A DNA stretch of 64,000 nucleotides from Bacillota bacterium (GTDB lineage Bacteria; Bacillota; Clostridia; Christensenellales; UMGS416): the NCBI GenBank assembly GCA_023421955.1, contig JAEZSE010000046.1, positions 124,001 through 188,000 on the forward strand, read 5' to 3'. Both the position numbers and the translations under genes were made by a program. The first letter of the stretch is position 1. Each line of letters starts with the position of its first letter. The notes beneath the pieces are model-generated. The model was not told the origin of the DNA. It made no database searches and worked only from the letters and a program-made list of their open reading frames with translations. This document shows, piece after piece, positions 33,385 to 42,494 of the stretch.

Positions 33385-34536
33385 TCAGTTTTCTTGCTGT
33401 GAGGCCATTTGTGCCAAAAGCAAATCCACCATTCGGCCGTAGCTGTTCACGCCGTCTGCTTGCTTATTGGATTTCAGATATGCGTTATTCATCTTGGAAG
33501 ACGTCTCTGCGACAGGCCCTTCAAACTGCTCCCAGTACTTGTTGTAGGCATTGAGATCTCTTTTCACGCCATCGTTGTAGGTGCCGTAAATGTCCCAATA
33601 GGCATTGGCATCATAACCATAGAGAGCGTTCATGGATGTTGTGAGCGCCATCAGCAGCCCTGAGTACTCCATCTCCTTACTACCAGATGCCATACAGGCC
33701 AGATAACCCACGAAATTAGCTTCATCCTCACGGGCAAACCCATATTGATGGGCAACCTCGTGCGCTGCCGTAGAAGCCAAAAAAGCATCGGGAATCTCTG
33801 CATTGACATTGGGCTCGATCGTGAAGGGGATGAAAACCCCCTGCGTTTCCGTGTAAGACATCCTGTGGGATTGCCACACCGGTTTTGGTGGCCCGTACTT
33901 TGCTCTGAAGAGGGGATACTCCTCCGAAAGTTTCACATATGCATTGGGGATGCTTTTTAGTAGAGCGCTTTTACCCTCTTCAAGCACAGCAACACCGTGT
34001 TCATCCTCGGCCAAGCCCGGCCGGACCTTGTTCGTTGCATTTGTGAGAACAGTGCATAGCCTCTTGAGCTCTGTTATCGAGCGAGGCGTTACTTTGTAGT
34101 CCAGAGTTACTGCCAACGGCTGTCTGTAGTAGTTCAGCCCCCAGAATGCTATGAAGATGAAATAGCCAATGCTGATGATCATAGCCAGATGCGTGAGCAG
34201 CTTGAATATGCGTAAAAGCTTTTCCTTTTTTAATGCCAGTTGGATGAGTTGGGTAATGATATAGGCAAACAGACCGATGACTCCAAAATACAGCATGAAC
34301 TCAGCAGCGGAGAATGGCATCCATCCAAACAGGAAGTTTATAGCCTGTGAGACCACAGGGTAAATGCCTATCGAGTAGTACTTTTCTACCAAAGGGCTGT
34401 TAGCAGCAGCCCATTCTTTCATCGCCAGTGCGAGCGGAAACAACAGCAGCCAAAGCAGCTTGACAATCTGCCTTCGCCAATGCTCGGGCGGAGGCGTCTT
34501 GAGCCGATATATGAGCCTGTTGAAAAAAGCTTTCAT
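33385..34536 (-). CDS. DUF3810 putative zinc-metallopeptidase membrane protein
   Basis: The 383-residue product has three to four N-terminal transmembrane segments (about 25-145) and a soluble C-terminal domain. HEVAHQYGF near residue 258-266, followed by REDEANFVGYLAC, is a HExxH zinc motif with a downstream acidic helix. This matches DUF3810. The protease-like domain is likely extracytoplasmic, but topology is inferred. Function and substrate are unknown. A 200-base gap lies upstream with one candidate promoter. Confidence 0.85.
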   Translation of the reverse strand: MKAFFNRLIYRLKTPPPEHWRRQIVKLLWLLLFPLALAMKEWAAANSPLVEKYYSIGIYPVVSQAINFLFGWMPFSAAEFMLYFGVIGLFAYIITQLIQLALKKEKLLRIFKLLTHLAMIISIGYFIFIAFWGLNYYRQPLAVTLDYKVTPRSITELKRLCTVLTNATNKVRPGLAEDEHGVAVLEEGKSALLKSIPNAYVKLSEEYPLFRAKYGPPKPVWQSHRMSYTETQGVFIPFTIEPNVNAEIPDAFLASTAAHEVAHQYGFAREDEANFVGYLACMASGSKEMEYSGLLMALTTSMNALYGYDANAYWDIYGTYNDGVKRDLNAYNKYWEQFEGPVAETSSKMNNAYLKSNKQADGVNSYGRMVDLLLAQMASQQEN

Positions 34537-34667
34537 ACGTCCCCCGTCCTGGTTTGATTGGGGCGATGGGATGGAATCAGGTCAAATAAAAGTACCTGCC
34601 TATGCAGATTAACCCTGTCAGGCTTGACTATAATTCGTAAGGAACAGACAGAATGCATCATAGTTTG

Positions 34668-34695
34668 ATTATATCGTTTATATCTATCAATGCAA
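34668..34695 (-). promoter_or_regulatory. putative promoter of the DUF3810 gene
   Basis: On the minus strand TTGCAT (34690-34695) and TATAAT (34668-34673) are 16 bases apart. It lies about 130 bases before the start, leaving a long leader in which I recognise no known element. Confidence 0.45.
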
Positions 34696-34737
34696 GTGAA
34701 TTCAGGTGGAATGCCAACCAACATTTATGGGATCTAA

Positions 34738-35262
34738 CTATTTGCATTCAGCCGGCCTGAACTGGTCAAGCAGTTGATCCACCCATAAGCGTTGCGGCCC
34801 TTCAGTGAGTGTGAATGGCTGATTGCTCTCACCGGCTGTAACAGGAAACAACAAAACAGTTGGTCCGTTTCTCGTTTGGTTCTCCCAAACGCTCACGTGG
34901 AAAATCGCACATTCGACGTATCCGCTCTTGTAGACCAGCAAAGTGACTTCTCCCCATGGCTTTCCAAGTATGTCCTTGTAAGTACTGTCTTCTATAATGG
35001 GAATTCGAATGGTATTCGTCTTACCATTTTCATCAGTCTTATATATTGATCCGGTTTCCGGGATTGCGACACAGGCATCTTTCAAGGGCTTTTTCGTATC
35101 TGCGTCCTCCACAAACACAATGATTGAGCCGGTGGGATTTATGCTGCCTTCAAAGGACTCCAGTAAATCTTCCGGCAGCGAAAAAGCAACGATGGCGATG
35201 ATTAGCAGCATTGTTGGGATCAGCAGCAGCACCTTTTCGACCGATGGTTTCAATTTCATCAC
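34738..35262 (-). CDS. hypothetical membrane-anchored protein with CarboxypepD_reg-like domain
   Basis: I do not recognise a specific family. The 174-residue product has an N-terminal transmembrane helix (residues about 10-28) and an extracytoplasmic beta-rich part in which GSIIVFVEDADTKKPLKDA ... GSIYKTDENGKT resembles transthyretin-like carboxypeptidase-regulatory repeats (short proteins with a T.. G.Y.T...GK pattern). Start is GTG 35262 or ATG 35259. It is divergent from pgi. Role unknown. Confidence 0.7.
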   Translation of the reverse strand: MMKLKPSVEKVLLLIPTMLLIIAIVAFSLPEDLLESFEGSINPTGSIIVFVEDADTKKPLKDACVAIPETGSIYKTDENGKTNTIRIPIIEDSTYKDILGKPWGEVTLLVYKSGYVECAIFHVSVWENQTRNGPTVLLFPVTAGESNQPFTLTEGPQRLWVDQLLDQFRPAECK

Positions 35263-35314
35263 CCCATGTATAGTATATTTTAGTGATCTGGATAATAGTA
35301 GAAGTGTTCCGTAC

Positions 35315-35343
35315 TTTCCTAGGAAGACATAATACGGTATAAT
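35315..35343 (+). promoter_or_regulatory. putative promoter of pgi
   Basis: TATAAT at 35338-35343 is perfect; TTTCCT (35315-35320), 17 bases upstream, is a poor -35 and lies inside the 10-bp palindrome TTCCTAGGAA (35316-35325), which could be an activator or repressor site. Confidence 0.5.
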
Positions 35344-35372
35344 TATCCTGATTTTGACATAGGAGCGATACG

Positions 35373-36848
35373 ATGAAGCAGTGGCAAAAGGATAGCTGGA
35401 AACTAAGCATGAAGCTCCGTTATGATTTCAACAACATGATGGAAGAATTTGTCGACCCGAAAGTGCAAGCGGCGAAGTTTCAAAAGCAAGTGGGGGCGAT
35501 CACTGAGGCGGAACTCGAAGCGATCCTGCCGCAAGTGGAAAAGGCACGCAAGTCTCTTGCCAACAAGTGGGGAAAGCCCTCCAGAATGCTGGCCTGGACC
35601 AAACTGCCATATAATCAGAAAACAGTCGTGGAAGACATTCTTGCCACTGCCAAGCGCGTGCACGATAACTTTGATACCTTTGTGGTGCTGGGGATCGGCG
35701 GCTCTGCACTAGGCCCCATTGCGTTGCACCAGGCCATCAAGCATCTGCACTACAATGATTTACCAGTGGATAAGAGGGGAGGGCCCCGCTTCTTCGTGGA
35801 AGACAACGTTGACCCGGAGCGAATGGCCGCCCTGTTCGATGTGATCGACCTGGAAAAGACCTGCTTCAACGTGATAACCAAATCTGGCAGCACATCGGAG
35901 ACGATGTCACAGTTGATGATCCTGTTTGATGCTCTAAAGCAAAGGATCGGCGAAGACAGGCTGCCCAAACATGTGATCGCCACCACCGACCGAAGCAAGG
36001 GTTATCTGGTTAAGATCGCAAAGCAATACAAGCTGAAGACCTTTGTGATTCCTGACGGCGTGGGTGGCCGTTTTTCCGAGATGTGCCCGGTGGGGTTGCT
36101 GCCGGCAGCAGTATGCGGCATCGACATTGAGCAGTTCCTGGCCGGTGCTGCCTATATGGACAAGCTTTGCGAAGAGGAAGACCTATGGAAGAACCCAGGC
36201 TGGATGGCCGGCGTGCTGGCCTATTTGGCAATGGAAAAGAAGGGCAAAAACATACAGGTCATCATGCCTTATGCCGATTCGTTGAAATACATGGCCGATT
36301 GGTATGCCCAGTTGTGGGGTGAGAGCCTGGGCAAGAAGTTCACACTGCGTGGCAAAGCGGTGCATGTTGGCCAGACACCGGTGAAGGCGCTGGGTGTGAC
36401 CGACCAGCACTCGCAGGTTCAGCTCTATACCGAGGGCCCCTTTGACAAGACGCTCACCTTCCTTGGTGTAGACAATTATCGCGCTGAAGTGACTATTCCC
36501 TATGGGTTTGAGGACATTCCTGCCGTCAGTTTCCTTGGTGGCCACACGCTGAACGAACTGATACAGAGCGAGCGCGTTGCCACCGAATATGCATTGGTGA
36601 AGTCCGGTAAATTGAACCAGACGATCATTCTGCCGCAAGTTAACGAATTTACGCTCGGTCAATTGCTTTACTTCTTCCAGGTGCAGACGGCTGTGGTCGG
36701 CGAACTCTATGGCATTGATGCATTTGACCAGCCTGGTGTGGAAGAGGGCAAGAACGCCACCTACGCGCTGCTTGGCAGACCCGGTTATGATGAAAAACGG
36801 GCCGAACTTTCCGCCCGGCCCCAGAAGAAAGACAAGTTCATACTGTAG
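35373..36848 (+). CDS. pgi: glucose-6-phosphate isomerase
   Basis: Pgi interconverts glucose-6-phosphate and fructose-6-phosphate in glycolysis. The 491-residue product has VVLGIGGSALGPIALHQAI near residue 108, VITKSGSTSETMSQL near 170 (phosphate-binding), GGRFSEMCPVGLLPA, WGESLGKKF near 317, and TDQHSQVQLYTEGP containing the catalytic His region. TAGGAGC lies 8 bases before the ATG. The last 11 bases overlap the 3' end of the convergent thiT gene. Confidence 0.94.
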   Translation: MKQWQKDSWKLSMKLRYDFNNMMEEFVDPKVQAAKFQKQVGAITEAELEAILPQVEKARKSLANKWGKPSRMLAWTKLPYNQKTVVEDILATAKRVHDNFDTFVVLGIGGSALGPIALHQAIKHLHYNDLPVDKRGGPRFFVEDNVDPERMAALFDVIDLEKTCFNVITKSGSTSETMSQLMILFDALKQRIGEDRLPKHVIATTDRSKGYLVKIAKQYKLKTFVIPDGVGGRFSEMCPVGLLPAAVCGIDIEQFLAGAAYMDKLCEEEDLWKNPGWMAGVLAYLAMEKKGKNIQVIMPYADSLKYMADWYAQLWGESLGKKFTLRGKAVHVGQTPVKALGVTDQHSQVQLYTEGPFDKTLTFLGVDNYRAEVTIPYGFEDIPAVSFLGGHTLNELIQSERVATEYALVKSGKLNQTIILPQVNEFTLGQLLYFFQVQTAVVGELYGIDAFDQPGVEEGKNATYALLGRPGYDEKRAELSARPQKKDKFIL

Positions 36849-37488
36849 TAGGTTTTTTCATGTGTCTTGTGATTGCTGACTGAAGCCCTGGCAGGCTGGC
36901 AACCACAAGACATATTGCCAGCTCCGGCAGCATGAAACCGTTGTAAAGCAATGAGTAGACAAGCACTGGCTGACCTTCATTTGCATACTCTGCGAAGAAG
37001 ATCACACCGGAGACCACATGCAGTAAATAGCGCAACGCAACTACTACGATGATGCCAATAGTCAGATGCTTCTTGAACAGACCAGCCAAGCCAAGCACGC
37101 CGAACGCCAGGAAGTAATCAAACACAGGTTCCATCAGTCCATAAGAAAAGTTGGCACCATCCTGGATGAATTGTAGTGCACCATACACTAAACCCACTGC
37201 AAGACCGGGCACCGGTCCGAATTGCCAGGCAAACAAGATGATGGGCAGCATGCTGGCAGCAGTTACGCTTCCACCCTCCGGCATACGGTAGAACCGGATA
37301 TAGGAAAGCAAGAAAGCAATTGTGACACACATTGCGGCGACCACAAGAGTGCGGGTGTCCAGCTTGAGTTTTCGGAGTGCCAGGAGCGCGATGACCAATA
37401 GAACAAGGCCGGTCAGGATAAAGACGGTTGTGAGGGAAATCGGGTCAGCGAAAGGGTTCTTGAAGTTTGCGAGGAATTCTTGCCACAT
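36838..37488 (-). CDS. thiT: energy-coupled thiamine transporter ThiT
   Basis: ThiT is the thiamine-binding membrane component of an ECF transporter; its EcfA/EcfT partners are encoded elsewhere. The 216-residue product (ATG 37488, AAAGGAG 7 bases upstream) has one extra N-terminal helix and about six further membrane segments. The family signature is RFYRMPEGGSVTAASMLPI near residue 90, followed by GLVYGALQFIQDG and a C-terminal SLLYNGFMLPE. The TPP riboswitch upstream supports thiamine as the substrate. Confidence 0.93.
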   Translation of the reverse strand: MWQEFLANFKNPFADPISLTTVFILTGLVLLVIALLALRKLKLDTRTLVVAAMCVTIAFLLSYIRFYRMPEGGSVTAASMLPIILFAWQFGPVPGLAVGLVYGALQFIQDGANFSYGLMEPVFDYFLAFGVLGLAGLFKKHLTIGIIVVVALRYLLHVVSGVIFFAEYANEGQPVLVYSLLYNGFMLPELAICLVVASLPGLQSAITRHMKKPTTV

Positions 37489-37551
37489 GGCGGACTCCTT
37501 TTCCTCCACCGAAGGTGAATCCGTCAAGCAAACAGCATACCCATAAGGAAA

Positions 37552-37577
37552 TCCCGCGTGCATTTCTGCACGCGGGA
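37552..37577 (-). terminator. terminator hairpin of the TPP riboswitch
   Basis: A perfect 11-bp GC-rich stem (37567-37577 with 37552-37562, GAAA loop on the minus strand) is followed by TTTCCTT. It lies between the riboswitch and thiT and is likely the expression platform; the U-run is short. Confidence 0.65.
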
Positions 37578-37596
37578 AGCAAAGCCCAATTCAGGC

Positions 37597-37680
37597 CGCT
37601 TCCCTACGCGAGTGTTAACTCCCAGGTTCCAAGGGTCGCGCTTTCGCGCCTCTCAGCATCCGATTGGATGCCCCCCCAGC
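37597..37680 (-). ncRNA. TPP riboswitch (THI element) controlling thiT
   Basis: Read on the minus strand, the region contains the invariant TPP-aptamer elements GCTGAGAGG, ACCCTTGGAACCTG and GCGTAGGGAAGCG in the right order, with a short GC hairpin (GCGCGAAAGCGC) as the variable P3a. Binding of thiamine pyrophosphate would be expected to favour the terminator downstream and reduce thiT expression. This explains most of the 259-base gap between thiT and the nucleotidase gene. Confidence 0.93.
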
Positions 37681-37747
37681 GGATCAGTATTTGATTGGCA
37701 TGAATCGTAACAGAGCCAATGGCAATTGTCAAGACAGGAGAAACATA

Positions 37748-38320
37748 ATGAGCCATTTTTTTGCATACCTGGGCCGTATGAAACACATCATCCGATGGGG
37801 GCTAATGCGAAACACCCAGCCGGAAAATATTCAGGAGCATAGCCTGCAGGTGGCGATGATCGGCCATGGATTGGCCACAATCCGCAACCGGCATTATGGC
37901 GGTACTGTTGATGCAGACCGCGTGGCAACACTGGCAGTGTTTCACGAAGCAAGCGAAGTAATTACTGGCGACATGGCAACGCCGATCAAGTATTTCAACC
38001 CACACATCAAGGAGGCCTATAAGCACATTGAGCAGGTTGCCAACGAAAAGCTCTACAGCATGCTTCCGGAGGAGCTGCGAGCGGATTACCAGCCGCTGCT
38101 TTTCCAGCAGGATTCAGAGGAGCACCACCTGATGAAGGTTGCTGACAAGATCAGCGCTTATCTCAAGTGCCTGGATGAACTGAAAGCCGGCAACCGGGAG
38201 TTTGAGAAGGCAACCCTATCTATCCGCAGGGAGCTTGACGAACTCGCTTTGCCAGAGGTGGATTACTTCCTCAAACATTTCGCTCCCAGCTTCAGTCTCA
38301 CACTGGATGAGCTGAATTAA
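37748..38320 (+). CDS. YfbR-like 5'-deoxynucleotidase with altered HD motif
   Basis: The 190-residue protein aligns with YfbR, an HD-domain enzyme that dephosphorylates dNMPs. MSHFFAYLGRMKHIIRWGLM, NIQEHSLQVAM (metal ligand His31), ITGDMATPIKYFNP and LMKVADKISAYLKC (Asp133) are all typical. The central His-Asp pair is changed to His66-Glu67 (FHEASEV instead of HDASEV), so the metal site may be altered. ATG 37748 follows AGGAG; an upstream in-frame start at 37664 lies opposite the thiT leader and is unlikely. It is divergent from thiT. Confidence 0.88.
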   Translation: MSHFFAYLGRMKHIIRWGLMRNTQPENIQEHSLQVAMIGHGLATIRNRHYGGTVDADRVATLAVFHEASEVITGDMATPIKYFNPHIKEAYKHIEQVANEKLYSMLPEELRADYQPLLFQQDSEEHHLMKVADKISAYLKCLDELKAGNREFEKATLSIRRELDELALPEVDYFLKHFAPSFSLTLDELN

Positions 38321-38373
38321 CATTCCACCTCTGCTCATAACAACCTTGCTTGCTTCAGTATGTGATGAATGGG

Positions 38374-38402
38374 TTGCACCCAACATGCTGAGGCTTTATA
38401 AT
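38374..38402 (+). promoter_or_regulatory. promoter of the miaB-mutS-mutL operon
   Basis: TTGCAC (38374-38379), 17 bases, and TATAAT (38397-38402) lie 30 bases before the miaB start. Confidence 0.78.
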
Positions 38403-38432
38403 ATTTATCATACAAGGAGTTGAGTTCCGAGG

Positions 38433-39839
38433 ATGACCTCTCAAGATAAAACCATACAGATAGCTCCCATTCAGAGTTCTGCGGATTATGTAAAGGCTAA
38501 GAACTTACTGCAAGGCAAGCGGTATTCCATAACAACCTACGGTTGCCAGATGAACGCTCATGACTCAGAAAAGATCGCTGGCATCCTGCAAAGTTTGGGC
38601 ATGCAACCTGCAGCCGGACAGGAAGATGCAGACTTGATCCTGATCAACACCTGCTGTGTGCGGGAGCATGCGGAGAATAAGGTGTACGGCAACGTTGGGG
38701 CATTGCTTAACTTGAAGCGTGAAAAGCCTGGCTTGCTGATCGGCGTGTGCGGCTGCATGATGCAGCAGGAAAAGGCAGCTGCAAAGCTCGTATCAAAGAT
38801 GCGCCATGTGGATTTGGTTTTTGGCACCCACAACCTGCACGAACTGCCGGAATTGCTGGTGAATGCCATTGAGTCTGACAAGTCTTTCGTGAGAGTGAAC
38901 CAAGAAGAGGGCATCGTCGAAGGCCTGCCCACTGTTCGCGCTGAGTCGGTGACGGCGTTTGTTACGATTATGTATGGCTGCAACAACTTTTGCTCCTATT
39001 GCATCGTACCCCATGTTCGAGGCCGGGAGCGCAGCCGTGAACCGGAGCACATAATTGAGGAGATTAAAGGATTGGTGGATAAAGGTGTCCGTGAAGTCAC
39101 ACTCCTCGGTCAGAATGTGAATTCTTATCATGCAGGAAACAACGAGGGCTTCCCGGAGCTGCTGGAGCGGATCGAGCGAGAAGCACCGGGGCTCCTGCGC
39201 ATGCGGTTTATGACCTCACACCCAAAGGATCTGTCTGACCGTCTGATTGAAGTCATGGCTCACTCCACTGTTGTGTGCAAGCAGATCCACCTGCCGGTGC
39301 AGTCTGGTAGTAACCGCATCCTTGCCGAGATGAACCGCCACTACACGACGGAACAATACATTGGGTTGGTAGATAAGCTCAGGGCTGCCATGCCGGACAT
39401 CGGGCTATCCTCCGATTTTATCGTTGGGTTCCCCGGTGAAACTGAGGAAGACTTTGCTGCTACATTGCGTTTAGTCGAGACGGTACGGTTCAACTCCTCG
39501 TTCACATTCAAGTACTCCCGCCGCACAGGTACCGCCGCCGCAACGATGGCAGACCAGGTACCGGAGGATGTGAAGAAAGATCGCTTGGCGCGGCTGAATG
39601 CCCTTCAGACTGCAATCTCCACAGAACTTGACCTACAGGCAGTAGGCAGGGTGGAGCGGGTGCTTGTGGAATCATTGAGCAAGCGCAGAAAGAACCATGT
39701 GAGCGGCCGCACGGAAAGCGGCAGGATGGTAAACCTGGAAGGGGATGCCGGCATGATCGGGCAAATGGTGACTGTAAAAATCACCAAACCAATGTCAAAC
39801 ACATTGTTCGGAGAAATGCTGCAGAGGAGTGCAGATTAG
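38433..39839 (+). CDS. miaB: tRNA-2-methylthio-N6-dimethylallyladenosine synthase
   Basis: MiaB is a radical-SAM methylthiotransferase that adds a methylthio group to i6A37 of tRNA. The 468-residue product has the N-terminal UPF0004 domain with cysteines in YGCQMNAHDSEKI, NTCCVREHAENKV and GVCGCMMQ, the radical-SAM CxxxCxxC in CNNFCSYC near residue 185, and a C-terminal TRAM domain. ATG 38433 has only a distant AAGGAG, so initiation may be weak. miaA, which makes its substrate, lies three genes downstream. Confidence 0.96.
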   Translation: MTSQDKTIQIAPIQSSADYVKAKNLLQGKRYSITTYGCQMNAHDSEKIAGILQSLGMQPAAGQEDADLILINTCCVREHAENKVYGNVGALLNLKREKPGLLIGVCGCMMQQEKAAAKLVSKMRHVDLVFGTHNLHELPELLVNAIESDKSFVRVNQEEGIVEGLPTVRAESVTAFVTIMYGCNNFCSYCIVPHVRGRERSREPEHIIEEIKGLVDKGVREVTLLGQNVNSYHAGNNEGFPELLERIEREAPGLLRMRFMTSHPKDLSDRLIEVMAHSTVVCKQIHLPVQSGSNRILAEMNRHYTTEQYIGLVDKLRAAMPDIGLSSDFIVGFPGETEEDFAATLRLVETVRFNSSFTFKYSRRTGTAAATMADQVPEDVKKDRLARLNALQTAISTELDLQAVGRVERVLVESLSKRRKNHVSGRTESGRMVNLEGDAGMIGQMVTVKITKPMSNTLFGEMLQRSAD

Positions 39840-39866
39840 CCGGAAGTTAGTTAACAGGGGAGAGGC

Positions 39867-42494
39867 ATGGTAAAGCTTTCGCCAATGATGGGGCAATACA
39901 TGCGATTGAAGGAGCAGTACAAGGATGCGCTGCTCTTTTTCCGGTTGGGCGACTTCTATGAGATGTTCTTTGATGATGCGGTTCTTGTATCACGGGAGCT
40001 TGAGCTCACACTCACAGGCCGTGACTGCGGCCTTGCCGAGCGGGCCCCTATGTGCGGTGTGCCCTTTCATGCGGTGGAGACTTATGTGAACCGCCTGCTG
40101 GAAAAGGGTTATAAGGTGGCCATCTGCGAGCAATTGACCGATCCTGCTGAATCCGATGGCCTGGTGGAGCGCGACGTAGTGCGCATCATTACGCCTGGCA
40201 CTGTAATCGAATCGACGATGCTCGACGAAAAGACAAACAACTACATTGCATCTATTTTTAAAAACGGCGATACCATCGGTCTGGCCTATGTCGATGTGTC
40301 CACCGGTCGATGTAGCGTGACAGAGTTTGATTTTCCTGGTTCCGCCTTACTCGATGAGTTGCTTCGCCTGCAACCAAGTGAGATCCTGGCCAACACCGAG
40401 ATGCACCTTGCTGCGCAGTTAAGCGACGTTTATCGGAAGCTATTGCCGTGGCCGCAAGCACCATATGATGAAGACGCTTATTCTGAGCTTGAAGTATCCG
40501 AATCGCTTGTTAAGCGCTTCGGACCTGACGCGTTGCTCAACATCGGGCTGAATGCCCTATGTGCCGCTGGAGCTTTGGTGCGATATCTGGAAGCTACACA
40601 AAAAAACGGCCTGGCTCATATCAACTATATCGAACGCTACGAGTTGCAGCAATACATGTTGATCGACCCATCAGCCCGCCGAAACCTGGAGCTCACGCAG
40701 ACAATGCGGGGGCAGTCGCGGAAAGGCTCGCTGCTCTGGCTGATGGACAATACCGCCACTGCGATGGGTGCGCGCATGCTGAAGAATTGGCTGGAGCAAC
40801 CGCTGCAATCCATCACCGCCATCAACGCCAGGCTGGACGGTGTGGCGGAACTGAAGGAAAACCTGATCCTGTGCGATTCCATTGATGATCTGCTGCAGAA
40901 GATCAAAGATATTGAACGCATCCTCGCGAAAATCTCCTACGGCTCAATCAATGCCCGCGATTGCCAGGCATTGCAGCAGTCACTGGCTGTGCTACCCGAA
41001 CTCAAGCAGACAATGGAAGGATGCCACGCACCGATCCTGCTGGAGCTCAACAGGCGGCTTGATACGTTGGATGATGTGTGTTCATTACTGGGTAACGCCA
41101 TCGCCGACAACCCGCCTCCCGGCCTTCGTGACGGCGGCATCATTCGTGACGGATATAATCCGGAGTTGGATGCGTTGCGAAACGCTTTTACTAAGGGTCG
41201 CGACTTGATTGCAGCGATGGAAGCATCTGAGCGTGAGGCCACCGGCATCAAAAACCTTCGGGTGAGTTTCAATAAAGTGTTTGGTTACTTCATCGAGGTG
41301 ACCAACTCCAACCTGTCAGCTGTGCCCTACCGCTACATTCGCAAGCAGACATTGGCAAATGCAGAACGGTTTATCACGCCAGAGTTGAAAGAGCTGGAGG
41401 ATACGGTGCTGCATGCCGAGGAGCGCAGTGTCAAGCTGGAGCAAAGCCTGTTTGCTGAAGTTCGGGAAGCGTTGGAAAAGCAGATCCCCAGGATTCAAAC
41501 CACAGCTGCGGCTCTCTCTACGTTGGATGTGCTGCACTCCTTCGCAAGATTATCCTTGAAGCATAATTATGTGCGACCCGAGATTAATACCGACGGTATA
41601 ATTAACATCGTTGATGGCCGCCACCCTGTAGTGGAACGCTCCATCGGCTCGCAACAATTTGTGCCAAACAATACTATGCTGGATATGGGCCAGAACCGTT
41701 TCCTGATCATCACAGGGCCAAACATGGCCGGCAAGAGCACATACCTGCGACAAGTAGCTGTGATTACGATCATGGCGCACATGGGCTGTTTTGTGCCAGC
41801 CCGCAAGGCCAACATCGCCATCACCGATCGCGTGTTCACCCGTGTGGGAGCTTCCGACGATCTATTTTTGGGCCAGAGCACATTCATGGTGGAAATGTCT
41901 GAGGTGGCATCCATCCTGGAAAAGGCAACTCGTAATAGCTTGATTATCCTGGATGAGATTGGCCGTGGTACCAGCACATTCGATGGGCTCAGCATCGCCT
42001 GGTCCGTAGTGGAACACATCTGTAACACTGGAAAACTAGGCGCCAAGGCGCTGTTTGCCACCCATTACCACGAGCTCACGGAGCTTGAGGATAAAGTGCC
42101 CGGCGTAAAAAACTATTGTATCTCTGTCAAGGAGCAGGGGGATGAGGTGATCTTCCTGCGGCGGATTGTGCGTGGTGGGGCGGACAAAAGCTTCGGCATC
42201 CATGTGGCTGGACTCGCTGGCCTGCCGCAGGAGGTGATTCTGCGAGCCCGTGAGATTCTGGAAAAGCTTGAGGAAGCGGATATCAACAAATCCCGCGTGC
42301 TGGAAAGCGCTCGCAAGACGGCGGATAACCTCAAGAATCAAACCGACACCGTGCAGATGAGCTTTATGGATGTTGTGCCCTATGCAGAGCTATTGGATGA
42401 AATCCGAAAACTTGATATAACCACCACCACGCCCATCGATGCGCTGTACCTGCTGAACCGGTTGAAACAGCGCATGGAAAGAAAGGCCGACTGA
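39867..42494 (+). CDS. mutS: DNA mismatch repair protein MutS
   Basis: MutS recognises mismatches and small loops. The 875-residue product carries the mismatch-binding GDFYEMF motif near residue 30 (Phe-x-Glu), connector and lever domains, a Walker A GPNMAGKST near residue 617, Walker B LIILDEIGRGTSTFDG near 690, and ATHYHELTELE. GGGAGAGG precedes the ATG. It ends in a one-base overlap with mutL (TGATG). Confidence 0.98.
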   Translation: MVKLSPMMGQYMRLKEQYKDALLFFRLGDFYEMFFDDAVLVSRELELTLTGRDCGLAERAPMCGVPFHAVETYVNRLLEKGYKVAICEQLTDPAESDGLVERDVVRIITPGTVIESTMLDEKTNNYIASIFKNGDTIGLAYVDVSTGRCSVTEFDFPGSALLDELLRLQPSEILANTEMHLAAQLSDVYRKLLPWPQAPYDEDAYSELEVSESLVKRFGPDALLNIGLNALCAAGALVRYLEATQKNGLAHINYIERYELQQYMLIDPSARRNLELTQTMRGQSRKGSLLWLMDNTATAMGARMLKNWLEQPLQSITAINARLDGVAELKENLILCDSIDDLLQKIKDIERILAKISYGSINARDCQALQQSLAVLPELKQTMEGCHAPILLELNRRLDTLDDVCSLLGNAIADNPPPGLRDGGIIRDGYNPELDALRNAFTKGRDLIAAMEASEREATGIKNLRVSFNKVFGYFIEVTNSNLSAVPYRYIRKQTLANAERFITPELKELEDTVLHAEERSVKLEQSLFAEVREALEKQIPRIQTTAAALSTLDVLHSFARLSLKHNYVRPEINTDGIINIVDGRHPVVERSIGSQQFVPNNTMLDMGQNRFLIITGPNMAGKSTYLRQVAVITIMAHMGCFVPARKANIAITDRVFTRVGASDDLFLGQSTFMVEMSEVASILEKATRNSLIILDEIGRGTSTFDGLSIAWSVVEHICNTGKLGAKALFATHYHELTELEDKVPGVKNYCISVKEQGDEVIFLRRIVRGGADKSFGIHVAGLAGLPQEVILRAREILEKLEEADINKSRVLESARKTADNLKNQTDTVQMSFMDVVPYAELLDEIRKLDITTTTPIDALYLLNRLKQRMERKAD

